Below, piece after piece: positions 1 to 8,074 of a stretch of DNA of 64,000 nucleotides (position 1 is the first letter of the stretch; each line of letters begins with the position of its first letter). Where the stretch lies: contig NZ_VATK01000008.1 of the NCBI RefSeq assembly GCF_006546985.1, forward strand, positions 1-64,000, read 5' to 3'. Below the pieces are notes generated by a model that saw nothing but the letters and a program-made list of their open reading frames with translations, made no database searches and had not been told where the DNA came from. This stretch comes from Bacillus sp. 03113. Its GTDB lineage: Bacteria > Bacillota > Bacilli > Bacillales > Cytobacillaceae. The position numbers and the translations under genes were made by a program.

Positions 1-70
1 GTGGCAATTTTTTTGCTTATAAAGCTCTCTATTAAAGGATTTAATAACCTATTTCTATATAAAGTTTTGA

Positions 71-223
71 CAATACGACGCTGCTTACGGGGGGGTATTT
101 ATTATCTTATCAGTTCTTTGGGGATGGGGGATTGATAAAAAGCTGCCTGATCTGTATGACTGGATTGGAGCTTTCATTTGTTTAATAGGTGTAGCAGTTA
201 TGCTGTGGGCTCCCCGACATTAA
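71..223 (+). pseudogene. 3' remnant of a YnfA/UPF0060-type membrane protein gene
   Basis: The frame reads AAYGGVFIILSVLWGWGID, then a DWIGAFICLIGVAVM membrane helix, ending WAPRH and a stop at 221-223. This matches the last roughly 49 residues of the small four-helix UPF0060 (YnfA) family. The same frame has stops at 68-70 and 20-22 and no start, and the sequence before residue AAYGG does not continue the family, so the 5' half is missing and this is a truncated relic rather than a gene entering from the window edge. Recognition is by family memory; no search was run. Confidence 0.75.
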
Positions 224-568
224 AACGGTTTAAAAAAGTTATCATTAAATATGATTGTTTTAATTCCATAATCAGACATTTGTAGATGTAAATTAAAGAT
301 TGATAATTTAAAACAAACTTTGATAAAACTTTGTATTTTAATATAGGGTTTTTCTTTTGACCATTAAACTTCAGCTGTATTGTTCAATTAAAGGGCCATT
401 ATCTATGTTAAAGTTTAGAAGAGATTGAAGGTTTCTACTTAAAGTAACGCGGCAGAATACTTGAATAAGATTATGGTAAAAAGAGAAGGATGGAAGACTT
501 GATAAAGAATATAAACTAGTTGGTTACAATTAAAAGGGTCTTAATATTAAGGAAGGAAGTGCAAAACT
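224..568. other. AT-rich gap, no gene seen
   Basis: About 345 bases without a supported gene. The stretch is AT-rich with stops in all frames. It presumably carries the promoter of the downstream alkylation-repair gene, but I see no -35/-10 pair convincing enough to mark and no clear hairpin. Confidence 0.5.
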
Positions 569-1276
569 ATGGATTTCGAAACAGTTATGCTGGAGCTTGA
601 AGCCCTCGGTAAGGAACGAACTAAAAAAATGTACATATCCAATGGTGCACACGAGCCGCTTTTTGGCGTAGCTACAGGTGCTATGAAACCAATCGCAAAG
701 AAAATAAAAATAAATCAACGTTTAGCTGAAGAGCTTTATTCCACAGGTAACTACGATGCAATGTACTTTGCAGGCATTATTGCAAACCCAAAAGCTATGA
801 GTGAGTCGGATTTTGATCGTTGGATGGATGGGGCGTATTTTTATATGCTGTCTGATTTTGTGGTGGCAGTAACTTTATCAGAGTCAGATTTTGCACAAGA
901 CATTGCTGATAAATGGATTGCAAGCGGTGACGAGCTGAGAATGTCAGCGGGCTGGAGTTGCTACTGCTGGCTTTTAGGGAATCGCCTAGACAATGAATTT
1001 TCCGAAAGCAAGATTTCCGATATGCTTGAAATTGTGAAAAGTACGATTCATGATTCACCAGAACGAACGAAATCCGCTATGAATAATTTTCTATACACCG
1101 TGGGGATTTCATATTTGCCGCTACATGAAAAGGCAGTCGAGACCGCAAAGGAAGTAGGTACAGTAGAAGTCAAACCGCACAAGAAAAAAAGCAGTTTCCT
1201 AAATGCTTACGAAAGTATTCATAAAGAAATTGATAGAGGGAAGCTTGGTTTCAAACGCAAATATGTAAGATGTTAA
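569..1276 (+). CDS. DNA alkylation repair protein (AlkD-like HEAT-repeat family)
   Basis: A 235-residue cytosolic protein. Members of this family are all-helical HEAT-like repeat DNA glycosylases that remove alkylated purines such as 3- and 7-methyl adducts. Visible here are successive amphipathic helices, a conserved tract near residues 60-110 (YFAGIIANPKAM, then YFYMLSDFVVAVTL), a WIASGDELRMSAGW segment around residue 113-126, and a basic C-terminus (KPHKKKSSFLNAY and RKYVRC) suited to DNA contact. The ATG follows AAGGAAGTG. It stands alone between a YnfA relic and a MarR gene, with no sign of an operon. Whether the catalytic acidic residue of AlkD is kept cannot be settled by eye. Confidence 0.8.
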   Translation: MDFETVMLELEALGKERTKKMYISNGAHEPLFGVATGAMKPIAKKIKINQRLAEELYSTGNYDAMYFAGIIANPKAMSESDFDRWMDGAYFYMLSDFVVAVTLSESDFAQDIADKWIASGDELRMSAGWSCYCWLLGNRLDNEFSESKISDMLEIVKSTIHDSPERTKSAMNNFLYTVGISYLPLHEKAVETAKEVGTVEVKPHKKKSSFLNAYESIHKEIDRGKLGFKRKYVRC

Positions 1277-1614
1277 TAATTAGCTTAATATCGGGGTGTT
1301 GATCCAAGAAGGATTGACACTCTTTTGATTGAAGTTATTGAACTAACGGGCAGAAAGGTGAAGGAGAATTTAGATCATCGTTATACCCTTGACCTGGAAT
1401 TCACTCCAGCTGTTAGGATTTCGAGAGAAATTAGCTGAAAAACTTAGGATTCGGAAATCCTGTAAAATTTATTCAATCTTTGTATAAATACATCTATTCC
1501 TTTATTCCGAAGGGCCGCTTTTACGGAGAAGGATTGCGCTCTTATTTTTGAATCGGAACATTTAATGAAATAAGTAGGTTCAATTTTTTATAAATAGTTG
1601 CAATAGCATCCTAT
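1277..1614. other. gap with possible degraded coding segments
   Basis: About 340 bases. Two short stretches read like protein in different frames: one near 1300-1435 (IDTLLIEVIELTGRKVKENL) and one near 1446-1552 (NPVKFIQSLYKYIYSFIPKG and on to a TGA). Neither has a start or ribosome binding site and I do not recognise a family. They may be decayed gene pieces, in line with other relics in this part of the window, or chance. Confidence 0.3.
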
Positions 1615-2145
1615 ATGGATTATCCTATAATTAGTTGCAATAACATCTTATTGGGGGTTGATGCTTTCGTGGACAACGATATGAATAAGCCATTCATGGG
1701 TACTGGGTCGCCGCCTGGAAAATATATCTCGGCTATATACCGTCATCTGCAAATCCTTATAACAGCTCAGCTTCAGCCATTCCGAATTGGAAGCGGGCAG
1801 TATATCTTCTTGTTGACGATCGCGAAAAAAGAAGGGATTTCGCAAAAAGCGCTAAGCGAGGAGCTTTTGATTGACAAGACAACGACGACGAAGGCGATCA
1901 AAAAACTAGAAGCAGAAGGGTATGTGCGAAGGGAAACAAATCCTACCGATAACCGCTATCATCTACTTTATTTGACGGAATTAGGTAGAGAAGTTTTGCC
2001 GAAAGTAGCAGCAGTATTGCATGATATCAGTAGAAAAAGCCGGGTTGGTATAGATGACGAGGAATATGAGCTTATGCTCACCCTGCTAAAAAAGATGCTG
2101 TGCAACATGAGCGGACAGGTTCGCCGTAGAGAGAAGAAGCTATGA
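1615..2145 (+). CDS. MarR-family transcriptional regulator
   Basis: A winged-helix repressor of about 154-176 residues. The recognition region ISQKALSEELLIDKTTTTK, followed by AIKKLEAEGYVRRE and the wing TDNRYHLLYLTELG, is a typical MarR DNA-binding domain; the C-terminal helices would form the dimer interface. The start is uncertain: the frame opens at an ATG at 1615, a GTG at 1669 lies after GGGGG, and the ATG at 1681 gives the usual MarR length (154 residues). The next gene, a hydrolase 145 bases downstream on the same strand, is its most likely partner. Ligand unknown. Confidence 0.85.
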   Translation: MDYPIISCNNILLGVDAFVDNDMNKPFMGTGSPPGKYISAIYRHLQILITAQLQPFRIGSGQYIFLLTIAKKEGISQKALSEELLIDKTTTTKAIKKLEAEGYVRRETNPTDNRYHLLYLTELGREVLPKVAAVLHDISRKSRVGIDDEEYELMLTLLKKMLCNMSGQVRRREKKL

Positions 2146-2298
2146 CACAGCAGCATCAACAGAATCAATAGGTGAGCAATTTGTTGTTAGGTATGGAATC
2201 ATTCTGTTGGATTACTATTACCAGTTCTAAAGAGGTAATTACCCCAAAATCCAGCTGGAAAGTAGATATAGTTATCAAAATAAAGGAGAGTGAAAAAC

Positions 2299-3192
2299 TT
2301 GGAGGAGGAAATGAAAAGACCATTTGAAGTGGATTCATCGGAGTATCCATTTAAGGACCATTGGCTCCCTTATCGTGACGGATATATTCATTACATTGAC
2401 GAAGGACAAGGGCCGACGGTTCTTCTCCTTCACGGGAATCCCACGTGGTCGTATCTCTATCGAAATGTCATTAAGGAGCTTCATAGCGACTATCGTCTTA
2501 TCGCTTTGGATTATCCTGGATTTGGCATGTCAAAAGCGCCTTCTAGCTATGGTTTTACTCCACAAGAGCAATCTGAGGCGGTCTTGGACTTCATCCGACG
2601 CTTAGACCTAAAGAATTTTGTTTTAGTGGTTCAGGATTGGGGAGGACCGATCGGATTAAACTACGCGGTTCGACACCGGGAAAACTTACGCGGCATCGTC
2701 GTGATGAACACCTGGGCTTGGCCCGCGACTCTTCTTCCAATGAAGGTTTTTTCTTTGGCAATGGGGGGATGGCCCCTCGGTTACTGGCTTCAGACACAGC
2801 AAAACTTCTTCGCCAAAAACATTGTCCCACACGGGATTTACCATTCTGAAAAAGTCACGGAAAACTTGAGAAAGGCCTATACCGACCCGTTCCCAACACC
2901 AAAATCAAGGATACCGACATGGGTTTTCCCAGGACAGATTCGGAAGGCACGATCATGGCTTGCGGAAATTGAATCGAAACTGCCAGTGTTATTTGATTTA
3001 CCCGCACAAATACTATGGGGTATGAAAGATAGCGCCGGCTTTCCGCCTGAAGAGATGGCAAAATGGCAGAGATATCTCCAAATGAATGAAACCGAGTCCC
3101 TGAGGGATGCCTCTCACTATGTTCAAGAAGATCGGCCAGATCGAGTTGCAGCATCTATCCGAAGAGTCCTTGAAAGAACGTCGCAGCAGTGA
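2299..3192 (+). CDS. Haloalkane dehalogenase-like alpha/beta hydrolase
   Basis: A cytosolic alpha/beta-hydrolase of about 295 residues. It carries HGNPTWSYLYR, whose Asn and backbone form the oxyanion/halide pocket in haloalkane dehalogenases. The nucleophile elbow VVQDWGGPIGL has Asp rather than Ser, followed by the halide-binding Trp. An acid lies in LWGMKDSAGFP and the catalytic His in DASHYVQED. Asp-Trp at the elbow is what separates dehalogenases from esterases, so hydrolytic dehalogenation is the best guess; the substrate is unknown. AAAGGAG precedes a TTG start at 2299; an ATG at 2311 after GGAGGAGGAA is the alternative. The MarR gene upstream may control it. Confidence 0.8.
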   Translation: MEEEMKRPFEVDSSEYPFKDHWLPYRDGYIHYIDEGQGPTVLLLHGNPTWSYLYRNVIKELHSDYRLIALDYPGFGMSKAPSSYGFTPQEQSEAVLDFIRRLDLKNFVLVVQDWGGPIGLNYAVRHRENLRGIVVMNTWAWPATLLPMKVFSLAMGGWPLGYWLQTQQNFFAKNIVPHGIYHSEKVTENLRKAYTDPFPTPKSRIPTWVFPGQIRKARSWLAEIESKLPVLFDLPAQILWGMKDSAGFPPEEMAKWQRYLQMNETESLRDASHYVQEDRPDRVAASIRRVLERTSQQ

Positions 3193-3271
3193 TGGAAGTT
3201 AGGCTGAACCAACTATATTTCTGTTAGGTAACCATTAACTTATTATACCATTTATAATAGGAGGAGTTAGT

Positions 3272-3778
3272 ATGACAACAATTCTTTGGGCAACATTGAC
3301 CGCTAATGGTAATTATGCGCAGTCCAGCGCTGAGCATCCACCTAAAAAGGAAGCATTAGCCGATTTTGCGACGTATGCAAAAGCTGTGGGGAATTTTATA
3401 GTAGGACGTAAAACGTTTGAGGGCTTCCAGGCAAGTGGTGGTGTAACTTTTACCGATATTGACATAGTTGTAGTTTCTAAGAGCGTCAAAGAAATCCCTG
3501 GCATTAAGATTGCAGGGTCAGCACATGAAGCCCTAAACTACTTGCAAGAAAAAGGCCATAAAACGGTACTCCTTTCGGGTGGTGCGGATCTGCATAATAC
3601 ATTTTTAGAGCAAAAGCTTGTTGACGAGATAATTTTCAATGTTGTACCTGTGTTGGAGGGTAAGGGGCTTAACCTTTTGCTTGACACAGCTAATTACCAA
3701 TACAAGGATGTCCAGTTGTTAGATTTCAAGTCTCTTGGCAGTGGTGTCGTTCAGTTGCACTACGCGGTAGGTAAATAG
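3272..3778 (+). CDS. Dihydrofolate reductase family protein (RibD C-terminal type)
   Basis: A 168-residue cytosolic protein of the RibD C-terminal/DHFR-like superfamily, which are NAD(P)H-dependent reductases. Visible are GRKTFEGFQ near residues 47-55, the strand DIDIVVVSKSVKEIPG, the nucleotide-loop motif LLSGGADLHNTFLEQKLVDE and the C-terminal VVPVLEGKGLNLL. AGGAGGAG precedes the ATG. It is a free-standing member lacking the deaminase half of RibD, so riboflavin synthesis should not be assumed; such orphans have no settled substrate. Confidence 0.8.
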   Translation: MTTILWATLTANGNYAQSSAEHPPKKEALADFATYAKAVGNFIVGRKTFEGFQASGGVTFTDIDIVVVSKSVKEIPGIKIAGSAHEALNYLQEKGHKTVLLSGGADLHNTFLEQKLVDEIIFNVVPVLEGKGLNLLLDTANYQYKDVQLLDFKSLGSGVVQLHYAVGK

Positions 3779-3943
3779 CAATTCAATAATAATACCCGAA
3801 CACGAGTTGCATATCGCGATGTCTCACCTCTGCAGCGCATGACCTCTTATTGGCGGATAACTTTCTTTTAAAGCTACAATTATTCAAGAAAAGGAGCATC
3901 GCCAAAAGTGGAAATAATACATCTGTAGGTGCAATAACACTAC

Positions 3944-4306
3944 TTATAAATCTTTTATATGTTTTCTAATATCTGTCGCTACTTTAGTAGGATCATCAAT
4001 CTCAAAAAAGACATATATGTATTTTTCATAACCTTCTAATTCAATCATTACGAGAGTAACTCTATTTTCATAAGAGAGAAAGTACCATTCATCAGCGTAT
4101 TTAAAACTTCCTTCAAAAATATTGAGAGGAGAAATTGATGTTCCAGGCATACGAAGCATCCATTTTGGAGCATCAAAATGATTAACATAAACACTCTTGA
4201 TCGTGTTATAAGGCATTTTTAATTTTAGTTTTAATGCAAAGAATCCTGTTACTCCATTCAGCTTTAGAATTACACCTCCATCATCAAACATTACTTCTCT
4301 TCCCAT
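3944..4306 (-). CDS. Hypothetical PH-like domain protein
   Basis: A 120-residue protein from an ATG at 4306 that follows GGTGGGAGAACT; the frame is open to 4342 but that extension runs into a neighbouring gene relic. It consists mostly of alternating beta strands (VMFDDGGVILKLNGV, LKLKMPYNTIKSVYV, YFLSYENRVTLVMIEL) ending in one helix (ATDIRKHIKDL), the layout of small bacterial PH-like domains. No signal peptide or membrane helix. Function unknown. It stands alone, antisense to its neighbours. Confidence 0.6.
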   Translation of the reverse strand: MGREVMFDDGGVILKLNGVTGFFALKLKLKMPYNTIKSVYVNHFDAPKWMLRMPGTSISPLNIFEGSFKYADEWYFLSYENRVTLVMIELEGYEKYIYVFFEIDDPTKVATDIRKHIKDL

Positions 4307-4344
4307 AGTTCTCCCACCTTCTCTCGTAAACTGAAACGCCACAG

Positions 4345-4516
4345 CCCCCCTTGCCGTCTATGGTCATCCCTACGAAGTGAACTGCCCCGGTCAGCACGAA
4401 CATAGCCGCTAATCCGCCCGAAGAGCAACCGTCCATGACCGTAGACCGCTCACTCCTACGGCTCCTGCGCCGAGAAGCGCCAGCGTGACGAATACAAGTA
4501 CGATGAGTGGTTCCAT
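4345..4516 (-). pseudogene. GC-rich, frameshifted 5' remnant of a DoxX-family membrane protein gene
   Basis: Reading from an ATG at 4516 with a perfect AGGAGGT site, the protein begins MEPLIVLVFVTLALLGAGAV and continues to SWTVALR. It then shifts one frame to GGLAAMFVLTGAVHFVGM, the typical DoxX-family first-helix signature, before running out where the PH-like gene begins. The rest of the gene is missing. Base composition is far richer in G+C than the flanking sequence, which points to acquisition from a high-GC donor followed by decay. Confidence 0.65.
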
Positions 4517-5040
4517 TGAATTACCTCCTATAATTAGAATTTTTCATACAAATTCAGAAATTTCATCTATTGTAACTTCTTTGAACCTGCAGTTCACAAG
4601 ACCAAATCTCCAAAGCTTTTCGCTACAGCTGCACATCTTGAGAGTAGTACAAAAGACAAGGAGATTGCAGGTAACAAGATGCTCCATTAGAACACGTAGG
4701 CGATTGAGTCGCAAGTCCGGCTGCAAAAAAATTCACGAACTGCCAATTAAAGCAAGACATATCGATAACCGAACTTCCTAGATGCCTCTGGATCTGGAGA
4801 AAAGCATTGATCCCAAAAGCGTATATATACTATACACTTTTTCCAAAAAAAATTCCCAGAGATGCCTCGCTTACAAATGACTCAATTTTTACCTTTACGA
4901 TCCCAGCAAGGTGATTATTCAGCGTTCAAGCCTTTCCAGGTGACCCGATCATTATTCTGTTACAATACGAATGAAAATTAACTCTTATACCAGGAAGATT
5001 TAATGATACTAGAAATGAAATTTTTTAGGAGCTGATTACA
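4517..5040. other. gap, no gene supported
   Basis: About 520 bases between the DoxX relic and the MerR gene. Open frames on both strands (for example minus strand 4544-4726) have low-complexity Cys-rich translations and no ribosome binding site, so I do not call them. A GGAGCT site just before 5041 belongs to the MerR gene. Confidence 0.4.
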
Positions 5041-5424
5041 TTGAACAATACAGAACTTTTTTCTATGATTCAAGAAGCCTCTAGCCGATCAGGATTAACC
5101 ACTCATACACTACGTTATTATGAAAAAATCGGGCTTCTTCATGAAATCCAACGTGACAAAAGAGGTAAGCGCTTATACTCAGAGGAAGACATGAGATGGA
5201 TTATATTTCTGCTTCGCTTGCGGGAGACAGGAATGTCTATTCAGCAGATGCTTCGTTATTCTGATCTTCGACGTGAGGGGGAATCAACGGTAAAAGAGCG
5301 ACGGAAAATGCTTGAGGAGCATCAAGTCCTAGTTAGAGCGAAAATTGCAGCTTTACAGGAAAACTCCGAAGTACTGAATAAGAAAATCGAATTGTACAAA
5401 GAGCTCGAATCAGGATTATCCTAA
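5041..5424 (+). CDS. MerR-family transcriptional regulator
   Basis: A 127-residue regulator with TTG start after AGGAGCTGATTACA. The N-terminal helix-turn-helix (SRSGLTTHTLRYYEKIGLL, residues about 15-33) and wing (RDKRGKRLYSEEDMRWI) are classic MerR. The second HTH (LRLRETGMSIQQMLRYSDL) and a C-terminal coiled coil (residues about 75-125) for dimerisation follow. There is no Cys-rich metal loop, so an organic or stress signal is likelier than a metal. It sits just upstream of an NTF2-like gene whose promoter has the stretched 19-bp spacer that MerR proteins act on. Confidence 0.9.
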   Translation: MNNTELFSMIQEASSRSGLTTHTLRYYEKIGLLHEIQRDKRGKRLYSEEDMRWIIFLLRLRETGMSIQQMLRYSDLRREGESTVKERRKMLEEHQVLVRAKIAALQENSEVLNKKIELYKELESGLS

Positions 5425-5438
5425 ACAGCAAAAATAAC

Positions 5439-5469
5439 TTGACTTCGAGTGCGCTCTAACGACTAAAGT
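5439..5469 (+). promoter_or_regulatory. MerR-type promoter with 19-bp spacer
   Basis: TTGACT at 5439-5444 and TAAAGT at 5464-5469 are 19 bp apart. Within the spacer lies a partly symmetric GAGTGCGCTC. A spacer of 19-20 bp with a dyad between the boxes is the hallmark of MerR-activated promoters. It lies between the merR gene and the NTF2-like gene. Confidence 0.7.
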
Positions 5470-5511
5470 AGATATATGAGTTGTTATCTACTTAGGAGAG
5501 GTGGAGTTGAA

Positions 5512-5919
5512 ATGACAGAAGCAGCCAAAACAGTAAAAAGTTTTTTTGAAGCATTATGGAGTAAAGATACGGAAAAAGCTCTTCAATTAGTGGATGAAAA
5601 TGCAATCTTTATTGCTATGAGAAAGGAATCGTCTGATCAGGTTCCTTTGTATGGAACTTTTAAAGGGAAAGAGGGAGTTAAAAAGTTTTTTGCAACTCTG
5701 GCAACTTCTTTCGACACTAAACGTTTTCAAATTAATCATATTATGGGAGAGGGGGAATGGGCTACTGCTTGGGGGAGCTTTCAACATATTGTCAGAAAAA
5801 CTGGAAGTTTGTTCGAAAGTGAGTGGTCTGTTGTTTGCCGAATTAACGATGGTCGTATTCTTAGTTATCAGATTTATGAGGATACAGATGCTTTAGAAAG
5901 AGCTTTTGGTGTCCGATAA
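5512..5919 (+). CDS. NTF2-like / SnoaL-like domain protein
   Basis: A 135-residue cone-fold protein. The start at the ATG after TAGGAGAGGTGGAG gives the usual length; the frame is open from 5476. Pattern: TVKSFFEALWSKDTEKALQL (helix 1), LVDENAIFIAM, YGTFKGKEGVKKFFATLA, then paired strands ending in ILSYQIYEDTDALERAF. Such proteins bind or isomerise small molecules, but the fold alone does not give the substrate. It is very probably the target of the adjacent MerR regulator, whose promoter type lies directly upstream. Confidence 0.8.
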   Translation: MTEAAKTVKSFFEALWSKDTEKALQLVDENAIFIAMRKESSDQVPLYGTFKGKEGVKKFFATLATSFDTKRFQINHIMGEGEWATAWGSFQHIVRKTGSLFESEWSVVCRINDGRILSYQIYEDTDALERAFGVR

Positions 5920-6050
5920 CTATAAATATTCAGTACGAAAGTAGAACTATTATATAATCTAAGAACTGTCTTCAGGTATCTCGCAGAATACGTAAATAGA
6001 ATAGGCAAACAATTTTGAGTTTCGCCAAAGTATACCTATGAATGAAACGT

Positions 6051-6064
6051 TGCGAACGATTGCA
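6051..6064. promoter_or_regulatory. LacI/CcpA-type operator-like palindrome
   Basis: TGCGAACGATTGCA differs by one base from the operator at 43021-43034. It lies 85 bases upstream of the SDR gene at 6149. As a single site it could be a catabolite (cre) site or chance. Confidence 0.35.
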
Positions 6065-6148
6065 TGTTAAAACAAACACGTTTGAACTTATTTTGCTACC
6101 CAAATTTATATTAGGGGTCAGTATACCAAGTTAAGGGGGAAGATTAAA

Positions 6149-6946
6149 ATGGATACACAGGGGAAATATACAGTTATTACCGGGGCAAGCTCTGGTATAG
6201 GTTACGCGACAGCTAAGGCTTTCGCAAAACGCAAGAAAAATATCATACTTGTGGCTCGCCGTGAAAACAAACTGAACGAACTAAAAAGAGAAATCTTGCA
6301 GGAAATTCCTGAGCTGGATATTGTGATAAAAGCAGTCGATGTATCCGTCAGTCAAAACGTCCATCAACTCTATCGAGAGTTAATTCCGTATCAAATCGAA
6401 ACATGGATTAATAATGCAGGTTTCGGTAGCTATAACAGTGTGTCCGGTCAAGACTTGGAAAAGATTGAAACAATGCTGCGCCTAAACGTGGAAGCCCTAA
6501 CTATCTTTTCGTCCTTGTATGTACGTGATTATAGAGACGTGGATGGTACACAATTAATCAATATATCTTCAGTTGGTGGATACACAATCGTGCCAACGGC
6601 CGTTACCTACTGTGCTTCCAAGTTTTTTGTCAGTGTATTTACTGAGGGATTGGCCCATGAACTGAAAGCCGCCAATGCAAAATTACAAGCTAAAGTTTTG
6701 GCACCAGCGGCAACCAAAACCGAATTTGGAAAAGTAGCAAACAATACGAGCGAGTATGACTATGACAAAGCTTTTAGTACATACCATACAAGCGATGAAA
6801 TGGCCAATTTTCTCTTGCAGCTTTATGATAGCAACATGACTGTTGGTAGAGTCGACAGAGAATCCTTTGAATTCAAACTTAGTGAACCACTTTTTGCTTA
6901 TGCAGGCAATTCTAAGAATAACCAAAAAGTCCAACTGAAAGATTAA
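6149..6946 (+). CDS. Short-chain dehydrogenase/reductase (SDR)
   Basis: A 265-residue classical SDR oxidoreductase. The cofactor loop TGASSGIGYATA lies near residues 11-22, ARRENKL after strand 2 suggests NADP(H) preference, NNAGFGSY is near residue 90, and the catalytic Ser (NISSVGGY) and Tyr-x3-Lys (YCASK) pair lie around residues 140-158. GGGGGAAG precedes the ATG. It stands alone and is closed by a terminator at 7023-7054. Substrate unknown. Confidence 0.88.
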   Translation: MDTQGKYTVITGASSGIGYATAKAFAKRKKNIILVARRENKLNELKREILQEIPELDIVIKAVDVSVSQNVHQLYRELIPYQIETWINNAGFGSYNSVSGQDLEKIETMLRLNVEALTIFSSLYVRDYRDVDGTQLINISSVGGYTIVPTAVTYCASKFFVSVFTEGLAHELKAANAKLQAKVLAPAATKTEFGKVANNTSEYDYDKAFSTYHTSDEMANFLLQLYDSNMTVGRVDRESFEFKLSEPLFAYAGNSKNNQKVQLKD

Positions 6947-7022
6947 CACAGCACAATTTTAAAGTGGTGTAGCAGGTGAATCACAACAGATGTGAGTTGG
7001 GTAACTAAATGAGAAGAGTTGC

Positions 7023-7054
7023 GCGATTGCTGAACAATGAGCAGTCGCTTTTTT
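7023..7054 (+). terminator. Rho-independent terminator after the SDR gene
   Basis: Stem GCGATTGCT / AGCAGTCGC (one wobble pair) followed by six T. Confidence 0.8.
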
Positions 7055-7075
7055 AGTAAAAAGCGTGGGGAAACA

Positions 7076-7238
7076 TTAGGTAGACCTAAGTTGGATAAAG
7101 AAAGAGCTTATTGTTGCGCTACGGATGTATGATAGTAAAGAATATTCTATAAAGGAGATAGTCTCGGGAACTGGAATATCTCAAGGTTCCTTATATAGGG
7201 CGGTCAATAGAAGAAAGCTTGAAGAAATAAAAAAATAG
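7076..7238 (+). pseudogene. C-terminal remnant of a resolvase/invertase-type serine recombinase
   Basis: The text LGRPKLDKERA, then after a frame change RMYDSKEYSIKEIVSGTGIS and GSLYRAVNRRK, matches the C-terminal helix-turn-helix of Tn3-type resolvases, which follows a GRPKL-like linker. No catalytic serine domain is present and a frameshift lies between the two parts near 7115-7125. It is a scrap of a mobile element, consistent with the mosaic nature of this region. Confidence 0.65.
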
Positions 7239-7337
7239 GGATGCGTTTTATTATTTCTCCAAATTTACTTTGCAGTCTACAGCAAGAATCCTGTCACTAA
7301 GCCTTAATCTTTAGAATAATGATCTTAATCACTTTAC

Positions 7338-7354
7338 ATACCATACTAGGGTAT
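7338..7354. promoter_or_regulatory. CsoR-type operator
   Basis: ATACCATACTAGGGTAT, an inverted repeat with ATACC/GGTAT arms, resembles CsoR operators of Bacillus. It lies 32 bases upstream of csoR, overlapping a TATAAT-like box, so autorepression relieved by Cu(I) is expected. Confidence 0.7.
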
Positions 7355-7385
7355 AATATAATACGAATATAAGGGGGCGGATAAT

Positions 7386-7730
7386 ATGGGAGCCGAATTT
7401 GAACATGATCCTCTTTTAGAAGACGATCATTGTTGTTCTACGACAAGTGATAGAAAAAGTCATCATTCAGAAAAAGTCAAAAAAAACCTAGTTACTCGAT
7501 TAAACCGGATAGAAGGACAAATTCGAGGAATAAAAGGTTTAATTGAAAAAGATACTTATTGCGACGATGTGATTACACAAATATCAGCCACACAATCAGC
7601 ATTAAATAGTGTCGCAAAAATATTAATGGAAGGCCATTTAAAAACTTGTGTGCTAGATCGTATTCATGAAGGGGACATGGAAGTTTTAGATGAATTTCTA
7701 ATCACTGTACAAAAATTAATGAAAAAATAA
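7386..7730 (+). CDS. csoR: Copper-sensing transcriptional repressor CsoR
   Basis: A 114-residue all-helical repressor of the CsoR/RcnR family. The conserved Cu(I) ligands are visible as Cys59, His84 and Cys88 (YCDDVITQ and EGHLKTCV), with LVTRLNRIEGQIRGI forming the DNA-facing helix. Cu(I) binding releases the operator at 7338-7354. A Cys-Cys and His-containing N-terminal tail (residues 14-27) is longer than in minimal CsoR proteins. It forms an operon with copZ 14 bases downstream; the usual copper ATPase gene copA is not in the cluster. Confidence 0.93.
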   Translation: MGAEFEHDPLLEDDHCCSTTSDRKSHHSEKVKKNLVTRLNRIEGQIRGIKGLIEKDTYCDDVITQISATQSALNSVAKILMEGHLKTCVLDRIHEGDMEVLDEFLITVQKLMKK

Positions 7731-7744
7731 AGGAGCCGATTCAT

Positions 7745-7951
7745 ATGGGAAAAGTTCAATTAAATGTTGAAGGAATGTCTTGCGGTCATTGTGTAAAAGC
7801 AATCGAAGGCAGTGTTGGAGAGCTAAACGGTGTTTCCAATGTAAAAGTTGATCTTGAAAACGGTACGGTTGATGTTGAATTTAATCAAAATGAAGTATCT
7901 CTAGATACTATCAAAGAAGCGATTGATGATCAAGGGTACGACGTTCAATAA
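7745..7951 (+). CDS. copZ: Copper chaperone CopZ (HMA domain)
   Basis: A 68-residue ferredoxin-like heavy-metal-associated domain. The Cu(I) site is GMSCGHC with Cys13 and Cys16. It shuttles Cu(I) in the cytosol, normally to a CopA ATPase and to CsoR. AAGGAGCC precedes the ATG, and it is co-transcribed with csoR. The last residues (DDQGYDVQ) are family-typical, so the gene is complete. Confidence 0.95.
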   Translation: MGKVQLNVEGMSCGHCVKAIEGSVGELNGVSNVKVDLENGTVDVEFNQNEVSLDTIKEAIDDQGYDVQ

Positions 7952-8001
7952 TGTATTGAAATGAGGTGCTGTAAAAAGCACTCTCTCTTTTTCATAAAAA
8001 T

Positions 8002-8018
8002 ATACCCCATATAGGTAT
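8002..8018. promoter_or_regulatory. Second CsoR-type operator
   Basis: ATACCCCATATAGGTAT, with ATACC/GGTAT arms at the same 17-bp span as the site before csoR. It lies 57 bases upstream of the His-rich secreted protein gene, so that gene is predicted to be copper-induced. Confidence 0.65.
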
Positions 8019-8074
8019 AAAGTGAATAACGAATATATATCATAAAAATAAAATAAAAACAGGAGAATCATCAA

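Noticed and set aside
4485-4781. 98-codon plus-strand frame opposite the DoxX relic
   Set aside because: Ser/Thr/Arg-rich translation with no ribosome site, antisense to the better supported relic.
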